Source of the DNA: Bacillus sp. ISL-18
Lineage (GTDB): Bacteria; Bacillota; Bacilli; Bacillales; Cytobacillaceae
Direction: 5' to 3'
Assembly (NCBI RefSeq): GCF_018613415.1
Contig: NZ_JAGGQG010000008.1
Coordinates: 18,405 to 82,404 of the forward strand
DNA length: 64,000 nucleotides
Part shown: positions 1 through 8,903 of the stretch, in pieces
How positions within the stretch are numbered: the first letter of the stretch is position 1
Layout: every line of letters begins with the position of its first letter
Made by a program: the position numbers and the translations under genes
The notes under the pieces: generated by a model
The model's input: the letters and a program-made list of their open reading frames with translations, nothing else
The model's database searches: none
What the model was told of the DNA's origin: nothing

Positions 1-52
1 CCTCAAACTTTTAATAAATACATTGGTTGATTTCTGTAACAATTAGCTGCTT

Positions 53-802
53 TTAAGCAGTTTGCTTTTTATTTCTTCTAGTTTGTTCTTCCCTTTTATT
101 TGCTTTAGATTTTTTTGATTTTGACACTCTAAAGAATAGAATCAATCCTGCATTAAACATGAGAGTCCACACGAGTGCATATTTATTACCGCTAAAATAG
201 ATTCCTGGAATAGGGATCAACAGTAACAGGATACTTTTCAAATAGTAATTTACCTTTGGGTTTACCGCTATCAATACTGAAAGAAGAACAAGAATCGAAG
301 GGATGAGGTTATCCCCCAAAAAGCTTAGATTCGTATAGTTCACATAAGCGTAATAGGCAAATGATCCGATAATGGCAATTATGGAAAGATAAAATCGAAT
401 AATCGGATTCTTATAAAAGAGAATCCAAACGGCAATAAAGTTTATTCCTGCACGAATTCCAACGACAGATAATATCTTAGTAAAATCACTAACCGGATTT
501 TTCGCAAAGTCTAAAATATAGTAGAAGTTGTAACAGACAACGCCAATTACAAGGATTTTAAACAGAAGTTTTACCCAAGACAGCTCCAATTTCTTTTTCT
601 TTTTTGACGATCGGAACCTACTAGGTGAGCTTTCTCTCCCTTTAGTCTCATTACCTGTATTTTTCCTATTCTTAAACCACTTTTGAAAGCCGCTATCATC
701 TAATTCCTGTTCGGCTTCCAATCTAGTAGTATGTTCGCTTGTTTTATATTCTTGGTCATTGCCTAGTTCACTATGTTGTTCTGACTCAGATTGAAAATCC
801 AA
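53..802 (-). CDS. Hypothetical polytopic membrane protein
   Basis: A 249-residue protein that I do not recognise. Residues 1-75 are charged and hydrophilic, with a Lys run (RSSKKKKK) just before the membrane. About residues 78-225 form five or six hydrophobic segments, and the C-terminus is again Lys/Arg-rich. This suggests an integral membrane protein with a long cytoplasmic N-terminal tail. The start is TTG, placed 7-8 bases after a GAGGTGA ribosome binding site. It is transcribed alone. Its stop lies in a short CTGCTTTTAAGCAG inverted repeat. No function is assigned. Confidence 0.75.
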   Translation of the reverse strand: MDFQSESEQHSELGNDQEYKTSEHTTRLEAEQELDDSGFQKWFKNRKNTGNETKGRESSPSRFRSSKKKKKLELSWVKLLFKILVIGVVCYNFYYILDFAKNPVSDFTKILSVVGIRAGINFIAVWILFYKNPIIRFYLSIIAIIGSFAYYAYVNYTNLSFLGDNLIPSILVLLSVLIAVNPKVNYYLKSILLLLIPIPGIYFSGNKYALVWTLMFNAGLILFFRVSKSKKSKANKREEQTRRNKKQTA

Positions 803-1020
803 TTTATCTTCACCTCATACATTTTTTATCATTATATCTTATTTTGATAGAAGTAGTTAATAGAAACTGCTTTTAATAGAACCAAAGGTTTAGTTAGCTG
901 TCAACTTTTTTATGAGGGGGTTCTGTAGACTGTACATTCGGCTGCTCAAAAAAAGCAGCCGATATGGTGTGGAACGGGTGAGGTTAAAAAAGAGAAGGAG
1001 GGGGACTTCATTCGAATAGA

Positions 1021-1434
1021 CTAGGCTTCTGTGGACGGATGTTCACACAGAAGCATCCATGACGTTCCAAACCTGTCTCTCAGTTGAGCATAACGCAAAG
1101 CAAAAATGGTTTCTTCCATGGGCATAAAGATTTCTCCACCTTCAGAAAGCAAGGTATAAAGCCTCTCCGCCTCTTCTGCACTGTCAACCCGGAGTGTCAG
1201 ATAGACACTCCGCATCAGTTCAGCGTTAGGGATATCTGCTCCTCTTAGTACCGTGTCCCCAATCTCGATTGTAGCATGCAAAATGTCATTTTCACGACCT
1301 TTCGGAATGTTCGTCGAATCTGGCAGTTGGTTGAAAGGCATCATCGATGTGATTCTGCCTCCGATATGCTGTTCATAGAACCGAAACGCCTGTTCACAAA
1401 CTCCTCGATAGTTAACGTAGATATCAAGCTTCAT
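1021..1434 (-). CDS. VOC superfamily (PhnB/glyoxalase-like) protein
   Basis: A 137-residue protein with the PhnB-type VOC layout. It opens with a beta strand followed by CEQAFRFYEQHIGG. The middle has the family signature ILHATIEIGDTVLRGAD, and the end is FGTSWMLLCEH, which matches the usual DPFGxxWxL close with Asp-Pro missing. Family members are small dimeric proteins, some binding metal or antibiotics, most uncharacterised, so no substrate can be given. A GGGAGTGAT ribosome binding site precedes the ATG. It is a single gene; an inverted repeat at 939-961 lies just downstream. Confidence 0.85.
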   Translation of the reverse strand: MKLDIYVNYRGVCEQAFRFYEQHIGGRITSMMPFNQLPDSTNIPKGRENDILHATIEIGDTVLRGADIPNAELMRSVYLTLRVDSAEEAERLYTLLSEGGEIFMPMEETIFALRYAQLRDRFGTSWMLLCEHPSTEA

Positions 1435-1552
1435 TAAATAATCACTCCCTTTTTATTTTGGTTGCAGGTCTTGATAGATATCTTATCATTCAGTATAAAC
1501 TGCATATGAATGCCATTACAATGATGGATATTATGAAGTCGACATATAAATT

Positions 1553-1593
1553 TAGAAAAAAAAGAAACACGCTGAAATCTCAGTGTGCTTCTT
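1553..1593 (-). terminator. Rho-independent terminator of the MFS gene
   Basis: Read on the minus strand, a 14-bp stem with two mismatches (AAGAAGCACACTGA / TCAGCGTGTTTCTT) and a 4-base loop is followed by a run of T. It abuts the stop codon of the MFS gene. Confidence 0.85.
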
Positions 1594-2800
1594 AATGACT
1601 ATGTGACATGTTCCTTCTACTAATACCAATATGATTAATACCGTAAACCCATAATGCATTTAGCAGCAATAAGGCACTTGTAGTAAAGAACACATAATGA
1701 ATGCCAAAGAACGCGGCCATTTGCCCGCCTAATACAGATCCTCCGAGCGTACCAATATACTGTGCAGATTGATTGTACCCGAAAATACGACCAACAATAT
1801 CATCTGGTGCACTTTTTCGGACCAAGTTGTTAATGGATGGCAATAATCCAGCTGTAGCAAGTCCAAGACAGAAGCGCAGTCCCATGAGTTCCCATGGTGT
1901 TTTCACAAAGGCTTGAGGAATAAAGATAATTCCGGCAGCAATAAGTGCTCCGATCAATATTTTTCTTGAACCAATCCGGTCAGCAAGCTTACCTAATCGT
2001 GGAGCAGCAATAATATTGGCTAAGCCGGCAGCAGCCACCACCATTCCCGCGATCATCGATAAATGGGCTGCATGTGGTGATAATTCTTTTACATAAACCG
2101 TAATTAATGGCTGAATGGACATATTGGCTATTTGCAAAATAAAGGTGCTAGCAAACAATGAAATAAGCAATCTCGTATCAGGAACTCGTTTCCAAACTTG
2201 GCTGAAGGCTAACGGTGTTTTATGAACAGGTGTAAATTCTTCTTTTACTAAAAATAGAACGGCAATGAAGCCGATTAACAATAACACGCTTGTTACCACA
2301 AAACAGCTTCGAATTCCAAAGAATTCTGTAATGAACCCTCCCATTAAAGGACCTAGAAGTCCGCCGCTGACGGAGCCTGTTGAAAGTGTTCCGAGTGCCC
2401 AGCCTGAATTTTTCTTCGGTGTTTGTGTTGCAACTAATGTAACAGCTGCAGAAATGTAACCGGAAACGGCTCCCATTAACATCCGTAACGCGAGCAATTC
2501 ATAAACGTTTTGGACAAATGCCATCATAAAAACGACAATGGCCATTCCAAGGCTTGCCCGGAGTAACATGAGTTTTCTGCCCTTTTTATCTGCAAGTTTC
2601 CCCCATATAGGTGAAACAATGGCTGAAATTAAAAAAGTTGAACCAAAAATCAATCCAGACCATTTTTCAATATCTGTAGTTGCGTGTACCCCTAGCTGAT
2701 CGATATAGATAGGCAGCATAGGGGAGATTTGACTCATCCCAGCGGCGGTCACAAATGAACCGAACCAGCAAACAAATAAATTTCTTTTCCAAATCTCCAT
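1592..2800 (-). CDS. MFS drug-efflux-type transporter
   Basis: A 402-residue, 12-TM major facilitator protein of the MdtG/TetA-like drug:H+ antiporter class. Motif A, WGKLADKKGRK, sits in the loop between TM2 and TM3, and the second half has the degenerate copy GKLADRIGSRK. TM5 is Gly/Pro-rich, typical of the DHA1 antiporter motif. A longer frame reaches 2860, but the ATG at 2798-2800 has an AAAGGTG ribosome binding site and gives the normal family N-terminus (MEIWKRNLF). It is divergent from the LysR gene at 2943, which probably controls it. The exported compound cannot be predicted. Confidence 0.9.
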   Translation of the reverse strand: MEIWKRNLFVCWFGSFVTAAGMSQISPMLPIYIDQLGVHATTDIEKWSGLIFGSTFLISAIVSPIWGKLADKKGRKLMLLRASLGMAIVVFMMAFVQNVYELLALRMLMGAVSGYISAAVTLVATQTPKKNSGWALGTLSTGSVSGGLLGPLMGGFITEFFGIRSCFVVTSVLLLIGFIAVLFLVKEEFTPVHKTPLAFSQVWKRVPDTRLLISLFASTFILQIANMSIQPLITVYVKELSPHAAHLSMIAGMVVAAAGLANIIAAPRLGKLADRIGSRKILIGALIAAGIIFIPQAFVKTPWELMGLRFCLGLATAGLLPSINNLVRKSAPDDIVGRIFGYNQSAQYIGTLGGSVLGGQMAAFFGIHYVFFTTSALLLLNALWVYGINHIGISRRNMSHSH

Positions 2801-2846
2801 ATAAACACCTTTCTTATTAATAAGATTTATTTCGACTTCCAAAATA

Positions 2847-2861
2847 ATTGATATTCTCAAT
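2847..2861. promoter_or_regulatory. Candidate LysR-box between MFS and LysR genes
   Basis: ATTGATATTCTCAAT is an inverted repeat with 5-bp arms that fits the T-N11-A rule for LysR operators. It lies in the 142-bp divergent intergenic region. The assignment is inference from position and form only. Confidence 0.4.
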
Positions 2862-2942
2862 CATACTCCAAATTATTGATAACGACTAATATATATATTA
2901 CTATTTACTTATAGGTTAAGGACTATCAATAGAGGTGAACAA

Positions 2943-3824
2943 ATGGATTTCTTACAATTAAGGTATTTTCAAACGGTTGCCAAGTTTGAACATATGACAA
3001 GGGCCGCCAAAGAGCTAACGATTGCACAACCTTCACTAAGTCAAACCATTTCTCGTTTAGAGGAAGAGCTAGGTTATTCCCTTTTTGATCGGGAGGGAAG
3101 GAATATAAAACTCAATCAATTTGGGAAAATTTTTTTAAAAGGAGTAGATCGGGCTTTTTCTGAATTAGAATCTGCCCAGCAAGAGATGGCGGAACTCGCA
3201 GGGGAGAGCAGGAATCAAGTTTCCCTTTCGGTCATGCATATCCCCTTATTGCCGAATATGATTAGTCAATTTCGTAAGACCTATCCATTCGTCAGTTTTC
3301 AAGTAAGTTTGCATTCTCCTTTGCGACTTGTCGAACAATTGGAAAAAGGGGAAATTGATTTATGTGTAACTTACTTTCCTATTGAGAAAGAAGGAATCAG
3401 CTGGATTGATCTTATGGAAGATGAAGTATTCATCGTCGTCCCGGATACCCATCATTTGGCTAAGAGAGATAGCATTCAGTTAATAGAAGTGGCAGATGAA
3501 CAATTTATTCACAGAGAGCCGACCAATCCCTTCCGAATGCTAACAGATGGTTTTTGTGAAAAAGCAGGATTCACACCAAAAATCGCCTTTGAACTCGAAG
3601 AACCAGGATCCATTCATCACTATGTAGAGGAGGGTTTGGGGATATCCTTTTTAACCGAGCATACCCTTCGCTATTCACACTACGAAAAACTGGTTCCATT
3701 GCATATTGAACAGCCTGTTTGTAAACGAACGATCGGAATGGCATGGAAAACGGAGCGGTATACGTCAAAGGTCGTTCGGGATTTCCGGGAATTTATGATT
3801 GGTTATTTTAAGGAATTAAGCTAA
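2943..3824 (+). CDS. LysR-family transcriptional regulator
   Basis: A 293-residue regulator with a standard LysR winged HTH at residues 1-60 (LRYFQTVAKFEHMTRAAKEL, then QPSLSQTISRLEEELG) and an effector-binding domain from about residue 90. The DNA-binding domain is intact and the length is normal. An AGAGGTG ribosome binding site is 5 bases before the ATG. It is divergent from the MFS exporter at 1592-2800, so that gene is its most likely target, as in many LysR-transporter pairs. The inducer is unknown. Confidence 0.9.
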   Translation: MDFLQLRYFQTVAKFEHMTRAAKELTIAQPSLSQTISRLEEELGYSLFDREGRNIKLNQFGKIFLKGVDRAFSELESAQQEMAELAGESRNQVSLSVMHIPLLPNMISQFRKTYPFVSFQVSLHSPLRLVEQLEKGEIDLCVTYFPIEKEGISWIDLMEDEVFIVVPDTHHLAKRDSIQLIEVADEQFIHREPTNPFRMLTDGFCEKAGFTPKIAFELEEPGSIHHYVEEGLGISFLTEHTLRYSHYEKLVPLHIEQPVCKRTIGMAWKTERYTSKVVRDFREFMIGYFKELS

Positions 3825-4068
3825 ATGAGGCATGTGTATACTAAGGGGAATTTAAGTCAAGAAGCACTGACGGTCCCTGTATAAATCACTCTCTATTTTG
3901 TTATTTTCTAAAACATCGAGCTATATATAGAAAAAATAGAGACAAAGGTATTGGAAAACAGCTTCATTTTGATATATAAATAGTTGGGTAAACAAGTATC
4001 AGGTGAATAACACGTTAGCAAGAGGAAATAAATAGAGTATTCTAGAGTTTTAAGAGGAGTGAATTGTA

Positions 4069-5031
4069 ATGAAATATGTCAAATTGCAAAATGAGAAAAT
4101 CCCTCCGATTGCCCTTGGTACATGGTCTTGGGGGACAGGTGCGAACGGTGGGGATGCGGTTTTTGGAAATTATATGACAGAAACGGACTTAAAGCCGATA
4201 TTTGACGCGGCGATGGATGCAGGTTTCAATTTATGGGACACAGCGGCTGTTTATGGGATGAACGCTTCAGAAAATATTTTGGGAAGTTTCATTAAAGGCA
4301 GGGAGGATGTGCTAATCTCCACTAAATTCACTCCACAAATGGCAGGAGACAATGACAACGCCGTTGAGGAACACTTGAACGGAAGCCTAAACCGGCTCGG
4401 CGTGGATCATGCTGATATTTATTGGATCCACAGCCCGGCAGATGTGCAAAGATGGACACCAAAATTGATCCCTTTAATGAAAAGCGGAAAAGTAAAACAT
4501 GTAGGGGTTTCCAATCATAATCTCGAAGAAATTAAATTAGCAGCCAGCATCTTGGCGGAAGCAGGACTAAAAATTTCTGCTGTCCAAAATCATTACAGCT
4601 TACTTTACCGTTCATCGGAAGAAGCCGGAATTATTGATTACTGTAATGACAATAATATCGTTTTCTTTTCTTATATGGTATTGGAACAAGGTGCATTAAC
4701 GGACAAATACAATACGAAAAATCCTATGCCAAGTGGTACCAGAAGAGGCGATGCATTTAATCCCGACGTACTTGCTAAGATCGAAAGCTTAATCCACGTA
4801 ATGAGAGAAATTGGCAGCAAACATGATGCATCAACTGCACAAATCGCGACTGCTTGGTCCATTGCAAAAGGGACAGTACCGATTATTGGTGTTACGAAAA
4901 TTTCCCATATTGAGGATGCTATTAAAGCTGCTGAGGTAAATTTGTCAGCCCAGGAAATCCTCGAACTTGAAAAAGCGGCAAAGGAAACCGGCGTTGAGGT
5001 CAAAGGCGCATGGGAAAAGCCCATGCATTAA
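4069..5031 (+). CDS. Aldo/keto reductase
   Basis: A 320-residue NAD(P)H-dependent aldo/keto reductase of (beta/alpha)8 fold. The catalytic tetrad is readable as Asp57 and Tyr62 (LWDTAAVYG), Lys86 (ISTKF) and His121 (YWIHSP). The C-terminal cofactor segment TVPIIGVTKISHIEDA is also present. It would act in the cytoplasm, reducing aldehydes or ketones; the substrate is not predictable. An AGAGGAGTGA ribosome binding site precedes the ATG. The gene is monocistronic with a strong terminator at 5187-5218. Confidence 0.9.
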   Translation: MKYVKLQNEKIPPIALGTWSWGTGANGGDAVFGNYMTETDLKPIFDAAMDAGFNLWDTAAVYGMNASENILGSFIKGREDVLISTKFTPQMAGDNDNAVEEHLNGSLNRLGVDHADIYWIHSPADVQRWTPKLIPLMKSGKVKHVGVSNHNLEEIKLAASILAEAGLKISAVQNHYSLLYRSSEEAGIIDYCNDNNIVFFSYMVLEQGALTDKYNTKNPMPSGTRRGDAFNPDVLAKIESLIHVMREIGSKHDASTAQIATAWSIAKGTVPIIGVTKISHIEDAIKAAEVNLSAQEILELEKAAKETGVEVKGAWEKPMH

Positions 5032-5186
5032 CATAAACTCAGTCGCATATAAAGGCTAACTTGCAGTTTGGTGTATCAGGAACAAATGAATGGATTAATG
5101 ATGCTTTCTTCATAGATTATAGGATTCGAAATTTAATATATAGTGGATTCCTTGAACTAAACGGAATACCATCTCTTCCATAATAG

Positions 5187-5218
5187 GGCGCTTTCCTGTA
5201 ACAAGGAAAGTGCCTTTT
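5187..5218 (+). terminator. Terminator after the aldo/keto reductase
   Basis: A GGCGCTTTCC / GGAAAGTGCC stem (one G-U pair) with an 8-base loop is followed by TTTT. It lies about 155 bp after the stop; the stretch between holds no recognisable gene. Confidence 0.8.
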
Positions 5219-5266
5219 CCATTTTAGGGCCATAATGTTGCATAACAAGTAAAAAGAAAATGATAA

Positions 5267-5320
5267 ATTGTGAAGTTTTCACTTGCACTAACTGGGCAGT
5301 TTAGTTAAAGAAGGACTTTT
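5267..5320 (+). repeat. Dispersed intergenic repeat, fused box A/box B copy
   Basis: TTGTGAAGTTTTCACTTGC (box A) runs straight into ACTAACTGGGCAGTTTAGTT...GAAGGA (box B). The terminator hairpin found between the boxes in other copies is absent. It lies between the aldo/keto reductase terminator and the next gene. Confidence 0.65.
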
Positions 5321-5371
5321 AATAATGGATAGAGAATTAAGGACTTATTACGCATTTAGGAGTTGTAAGGA

Positions 5372-5857
5372 ATGAATATTTTAATAAAAGAATTACCTGA
5401 ATATGAGGTTGCGTTTTTCAGACGTATTGGAAGTTATTTTGAACCAAATGTGGAACATTGGGGAAAATTATTGAATTGGGCAATAAAAAATGGACTCTTT
5501 CCACCTCCACAATTTTTCATAGGAATTTCTTTAGATAATCCCGATTTAGTAGAAAGTCATAATTGTCGTCACGATGCCTGTGTTACTATACCTGATGGTT
5601 TTGAAAAAGAAATACATAAAAATATACAATTTAGAAAATTAGATGGTGGGCAGTACGCTTTGTATCAATATTATGGTACTCCTGGTATGTTGAATATTGG
5701 ATATAAATATATGTATGAACAATGGTTACCAAATAGTGACTATGAACCTGATTACGATAGACATAACCTTGAATTTAGTATGAATAACCCTGCTGAAGAC
5801 CCAGAAGGGAAATCTAAGGTTCATTTATTTGTACCAGTTAAAAATAGAATTTCTTGA
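5372..5857 (+). CDS. GyrI-like / effector-binding domain protein
   Basis: A 161-residue stand-alone GyrI-like small-molecule-binding domain (the fold of AraC/BmrR effector domains and SbmC). The signature stretches are ELPEYEVAFFRRIGSYFEP at the N-terminus, the mid-protein RHDACVTIPDGFE, then GGQYALYQYYGTP, and the closing NNPAEDPEGKSKVHLFVPV. There is no DNA-binding domain. Stand-alone members are implicated in ligand sequestration or, in one lineage, hydrolysis; the role here is unknown. It is a single gene with dispersed repeats on both sides. Confidence 0.85.
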   Translation: MNILIKELPEYEVAFFRRIGSYFEPNVEHWGKLLNWAIKNGLFPPPQFFIGISLDNPDLVESHNCRHDACVTIPDGFEKEIHKNIQFRKLDGGQYALYQYYGTPGMLNIGYKYMYEQWLPNSDYEPDYDRHNLEFSMNNPAEDPEGKSKVHLFVPVKNRIS

Positions 5858-5942
5858 ACTGGGTGCTTTTGTTAATAATGATCGCTGCGGCGGTCTTTTT
5901 TCTTGTTAAACTATCTGGCAGGTTAATGGAAGAGGGATTTAA
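5850..5942 (+). repeat. Dispersed intergenic repeat with terminator
   Basis: Box A remnant (CTTGAACTGGGTGCTTTTGTT) overlaps the end of the GyrI-like gene. It is followed by terminator hairpin GATCGCTGCGGCGGTC plus TTTTTT (5880-5901), then box B (CTTGTTAAACTATCTGGCAG, GTTAATGGAAGAGGGA). It serves as the upstream gene's terminator. Confidence 0.75.
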
Positions 5943-6143
5943 AACACAATCAAATTTAGATTTCAGTTTTTGAAAGTAATGGAGTTCGGACTTGAAAGGC
6001 TTTTTGTATGCTCCTAGAATAACAATAATATTCTGGATTGTTTGGCGGTAAAAAGAAAAGAGGCGAACATATTCCTTCGAAACTTTATGAGGATATATAT
6101 GGATATACATAAAGGTACACTCTAACTGAGTGCACCACTTGTT

Positions 6144-6890
6144 TTATGAATTGTATATTTCTCTGTTTAAATTCACAATATCCTTATGTGAAAATTCAAC
6201 TTCTTTTTTTTCTGCAAGGAGCTCTCCGAACCTTTCCATCACCTTATCCCGTAGTAATGGTGCTTTTTCTTTATTTGCCTTTTTCAACGCTATCATTAGT
6301 TCATCTTTTGTTAGCTCTGTGCAGTAAGCAGGAGTTCCTGGCTGCTGTCTCCAAGAGTCACTTAAAGAACCACTATCTACTGCGTCGAAGCCTATCTCGT
6401 TTACTACGTCCATGACTAATTGTTTTTTTGATAGTTCATTACCAGCAATCGCTATGGCAATTCGTCCACTGGTACCTTCGGAGGTTCCTTCATTTTCTAA
6501 AGTATAGGCTAATAAATTGTTGAAAGCTTTAATGATAGGTCTACCTAATTGATTTGAAACCCAAACACTTTCAACCATCCCGTTCTCAATTTCTTCAATT
6601 TTATCGTCTCTATACGGATAATAATTTGAAGTATCTACAATGATTACTTCCTCCCCGACTTGATTGATAATGTTCCGAATGCTTGGCAGTGCTTTTATAG
6701 GGAGTGATATTATAAGAACTTCAATATTTTTAATTGCATCTTCTACATGCACGGGTGTTCCAGCAAGCTCTTTTCCTTCTAAACGTTCAATTCCTCTTGC
6801 ATCCGCAATTTTGACATCATGTCCATTCTTAACCAATTTTTTAGAAATAATTGACCCAATTGGTCCTGCACCTATTATTCCAAATCTCAT
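6144..6890 (-). CDS. NAD(P)-binding oxidoreductase (F420-reductase-like)
   Basis: A 248-residue protein that starts with a Rossmann fingerprint (RFGIIGAGPIGSIISKKL) followed by the charged loop DARG, which may favour NADP. Later segments, EVLIISLPIKALPSI, VVDTSNYYPYRD and NQLGRPIIKAFNNL, match the NADPH-dependent F420 reductase/NADP oxidoreductase family. In organisms without F420 such proteins act on unknown substrates. It is divergent from the HxlR regulator at 7053, with an operator-like palindrome between. Repression relieved by electrophile or oxidative stress is the likely mode, by analogy with other HxlR pairs. Confidence 0.85.
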   Translation of the reverse strand: MRFGIIGAGPIGSIISKKLVKNGHDVKIADARGIERLEGKELAGTPVHVEDAIKNIEVLIISLPIKALPSIRNIINQVGEEVIIVDTSNYYPYRDDKIEEIENGMVESVWVSNQLGRPIIKAFNNLLAYTLENEGTSEGTSGRIAIAIAGNELSKKQLVMDVVNEIGFDAVDSGSLSDSWRQQPGTPAYCTELTKDELMIALKKANKEKAPLLRDKVMERFGELLAEKKEVEFSHKDIVNLNREIYNS

Positions 6891-7010
6891 TATTATTCCT
6901 CCTAAAGAATGTATATATCAAAGAATTATTCTGCTATTGAGTATTTCTGTTACATATACTAGAATAAAATCATTTCTCATATTTTTGAAGTAGGCAATAA
7001 AAATTGACGT

Positions 7011-7028
7011 AGTACATTTTTTTGTACT
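7011..7028. promoter_or_regulatory. Candidate HxlR operator
   Basis: AGTACATTTTTTTGTACT is an inverted repeat (AGTACA / TGTACT) with a T-rich spacer, like the YodB/CatR-type DUF24 operators (TACT-N7-AGTA). It lies 25 bp before the HxlR start and in the shared divergent promoter region. Confidence 0.55.
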
Positions 7029-7052
7029 TAACAGTAGAAAGCAGGTGTAAGA

Positions 7053-7412
7053 GTGTCTAGAATATGTAAGGATGGATTTGACAAAGAGTGTATAAAGGAA
7101 CAAAGAGAAGTATATGGCATTGCCTATACCCAAAACATACTCTCTGGACGTTGGAAATATCTCATTCTTTGGTTTTTAAAGTCTAAAGAGCGTCGTTATA
7201 GTGAAATCAAAGCTTTTTTATGGGATATTTCACAAGGTTCTCTTACAAAGCAACTTCGAGAACTAGAAGACGATGGCTTAATTAATCGTAAAGTTTATCC
7301 AGAAGTTCCTCCTCGTGTAGAGTATTCATTAACCTCAAAAGGGAAAGAATTCATTCCTATTATTGATTTGATGGAAGAGGTCGGCAAGAAGTTTGGGGAG
7401 CAAGTAGACTAA
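7053..7412 (+). CDS. HxlR (DUF24/MarR-type) transcriptional regulator
   Basis: A 119-residue winged-helix regulator of the HxlR family, with core ILSGRWKYLILWFLKSKERRYS..I and the wing SQGSLTKQLRELEDDGLI plus YSLTSKGKE. Cys5 and Cys13 lie in the N-terminal arm, where redox-sensing members (YodB, HypR, QorR) carry their sensing cysteine; sensing by them is inference. The start is GTG after CAGGTG. It is divergent from the oxidoreductase at 6144-6890, the probable target. A dispersed repeat with terminator follows. Confidence 0.9.
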   Translation: MSRICKDGFDKECIKEQREVYGIAYTQNILSGRWKYLILWFLKSKERRYSEIKAFLWDISQGSLTKQLRELEDDGLINRKVYPEVPPRVEYSLTSKGKEFIPIIDLMEEVGKKFGEQVD

Positions 7413-7526
7413 CCAAAGCGAACACATCTTTCGTTTTCCCAAAAATTCAAAAATTAAATGGTGAATAAAGTGAAAGTTGTGGGAGGAGAAATCGTTTTAA
7501 CGGCAGCTTTTACTTTTACGATAAAA

Positions 7527-7643
7527 GTTTGTGAAGAAATGTACTTAAAGTAACGGGTAGCTATAGATAAAGATAGATGAAGATCGCCGCGGCGGTCTTT
7601 TTTCTTGTTGAACGAAGTGGGCATGTTAGTGGAAGAAGGACTT
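7527..7643 (+). repeat. Dispersed intergenic repeat with terminator
   Basis: Box A (GTTTGTGAAGAAATGTACTT, AAAGTAACGGGTAGC), terminator hairpin GATCGCCGCGGCGGTC plus TTTTTT (7582-7603), then box B (CTTGTTGAACGAAGTGGGCA, TGTTAGTGGAAGAAGGACTT). It follows the HxlR gene. Confidence 0.8.
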
Positions 7644-7747
7644 TAGGTTAACGAAAGAGAAGAATATAAGAATCTTAAAAATGAAAGTAAACATATTACC
7701 TTAGTTTAAATAGGGAGATTAAATAAAATAAAGAGAGGAGATAAACG

Positions 7748-8401
7748 ATGATAAAAAGTAAATTGGCACGTAGTAGTTCGGTGATTATTTTAGGTATATG
7801 TATGTATTTATATTTCCCGTATCCTAATAATGTAATGATAGGAGCACGTTCTACATTCATGTCGTTTCCAATTAGCAATCAAGATGGCTATATTTTCCTT
7901 GGGATAATTGGGTCCGTTTTGTTTATAATCGCCATGATTTTACTTGTCATTGGTATGAAGAAATATCAATTTCGAACAATCATTATAGTTGTAATCGTAT
8001 ATGGACTTTTACCCAGTCTTCTAATTACGATGTATCAAGAAACGTTAGCAAGTGGCATTGCAGCAATTTCATACGATGGGAATGGCAAGTGCAAATTTGA
8101 GTCTGTGAGCAAAGACTTATTGAATGGGGAATGCAATCTTGTATTACATAATCGAAGTAATAAGGCAGTGTCGTTTGAACTAGAATTTATCGATTCTTTT
8201 TTCATGGATGACGAAGTCCGAATGGAGTCACTTATGAATTTAGCTGGTCCGAAAAGTATTACAATAGAAGCTAATCGTAAAAAGTCTATCCATTTGAAGG
8301 AATTACTCGAATTATCAGATGTTCCAAAACATATTGAAGAAGGAACATCGGAAGATATTCATTTTAAATTAATTGACAGGGAAACTACACGCACTTTATA
8401 G
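7748..8401 (+). CDS. Hypothetical membrane-anchored protein
   Basis: A 217-residue protein of unknown function. Three hydrophobic segments (about residues 10-25, 48-70 and 76-95) are followed by an extracytoplasmic-looking domain of about 120 residues. That domain contains CKFESVSKDLLNGECNLVLHN, with two Cys spaced to allow a disulfide. An AGAGAGGAGA ribosome binding site precedes the ATG. It stands alone and is followed by a degenerate dispersed repeat. No family could be named. Confidence 0.75.
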   Translation: MIKSKLARSSSVIILGICMYLYFPYPNNVMIGARSTFMSFPISNQDGYIFLGIIGSVLFIIAMILLVIGMKKYQFRTIIIVVIVYGLLPSLLITMYQETLASGIAAISYDGNGKCKFESVSKDLLNGECNLVLHNRSNKAVSFELEFIDSFFMDDEVRMESLMNLAGPKSITIEANRKKSIHLKELLELSDVPKHIEEGTSEDIHFKLIDRETTRTL

Positions 8402-8452
8402 TAGATGTTTCACTCTTCCAAAAAATAGAGAAACTACACGCCTATTGAAAAT

Positions 8453-8565
8453 TTAAAATAAAGTGAACGGGGTTAAGCTTTATAGAACGATTGGGTGTTT
8501 GTGTGAAAGGATCGATTTTAGGCAATGATCGCTGCGGGCGGTCATTTTTCCTTGTAGAGCAACTT
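8453..8565 (+). repeat. Dispersed intergenic repeat, degenerate, with terminator
   Basis: A weak box A-like stretch (ATAAAGTGAACGGGGTTAAG) is followed by terminator hairpin GATCGCTGCGGGCGGTC plus ATTTTTCC (8527-8550) and only the start of box B (CTTGTAGAGCAAC). Confidence 0.6.
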
Positions 8566-8706
8566 TTAGCCTTATCAGAAATAGTAACCCACCTAAAACA
8601 ACGTATGATATGCCCATTCCCGGTATAAATAGTCCCCCTATGCTAAAACATCATAATAAGAAGGAAAAGAGGGAATTATAAGGAAAAAACAAGGAGCCCC
8701 TAAATA

Positions 8707-8871
8707 ATGATACATCCTTCCGATCATGTACAAAAATTAATAAATGAACAATATAAAACACTTGATGTTGCGCATTCTCGATTAAGCGAAATATGGCAAA
8801 AGGATATTCTATTCTCTTTCGGATGGATGACAACATTGCTTTTAACTATAGTTCCTGGATCGATTAGATAA
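8707..8871 (+). CDS. Small hypothetical protein (54 aa)
   Basis: An ATG with an AAGGAG ribosome binding site 10 bases upstream opens a 54-residue frame (MIHPSDHVQKLINEQYKTLD...). It has a soluble helical first half and a short hydrophobic C-terminal stretch (TTLLLTIVPG). A clean intrinsic terminator overlaps its stop codon, which supports a real transcribed unit. Function unknown. Confidence 0.6.
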   Translation: MIHPSDHVQKLINEQYKTLDVAHSRLSEIWQKDILFSFGWMTTLLLTIVPGSIR

Positions 8872-8903
8872 TCCTCATTCTATTCCTGATGAGGATTATT
8901 TTT
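8870..8903 (+). terminator. Terminator of the 54-aa gene
   Basis: A perfect AATCCTCAT / ATGAGGATT stem with a 10-base loop is followed by ATTTTT. Confidence 0.85.

Noticed and set aside
939..961. CGGCTGCT / AGCAGCCG hairpin as terminator of the VOC gene
   Set aside because: The A/T run is in the loop, not after the stem; termination is possible but unsupported.
2265..2459. A + strand 64-residue frame opposite the MFS gene
   Set aside because: Antisense shadow of the transporter, no ribosome binding site.
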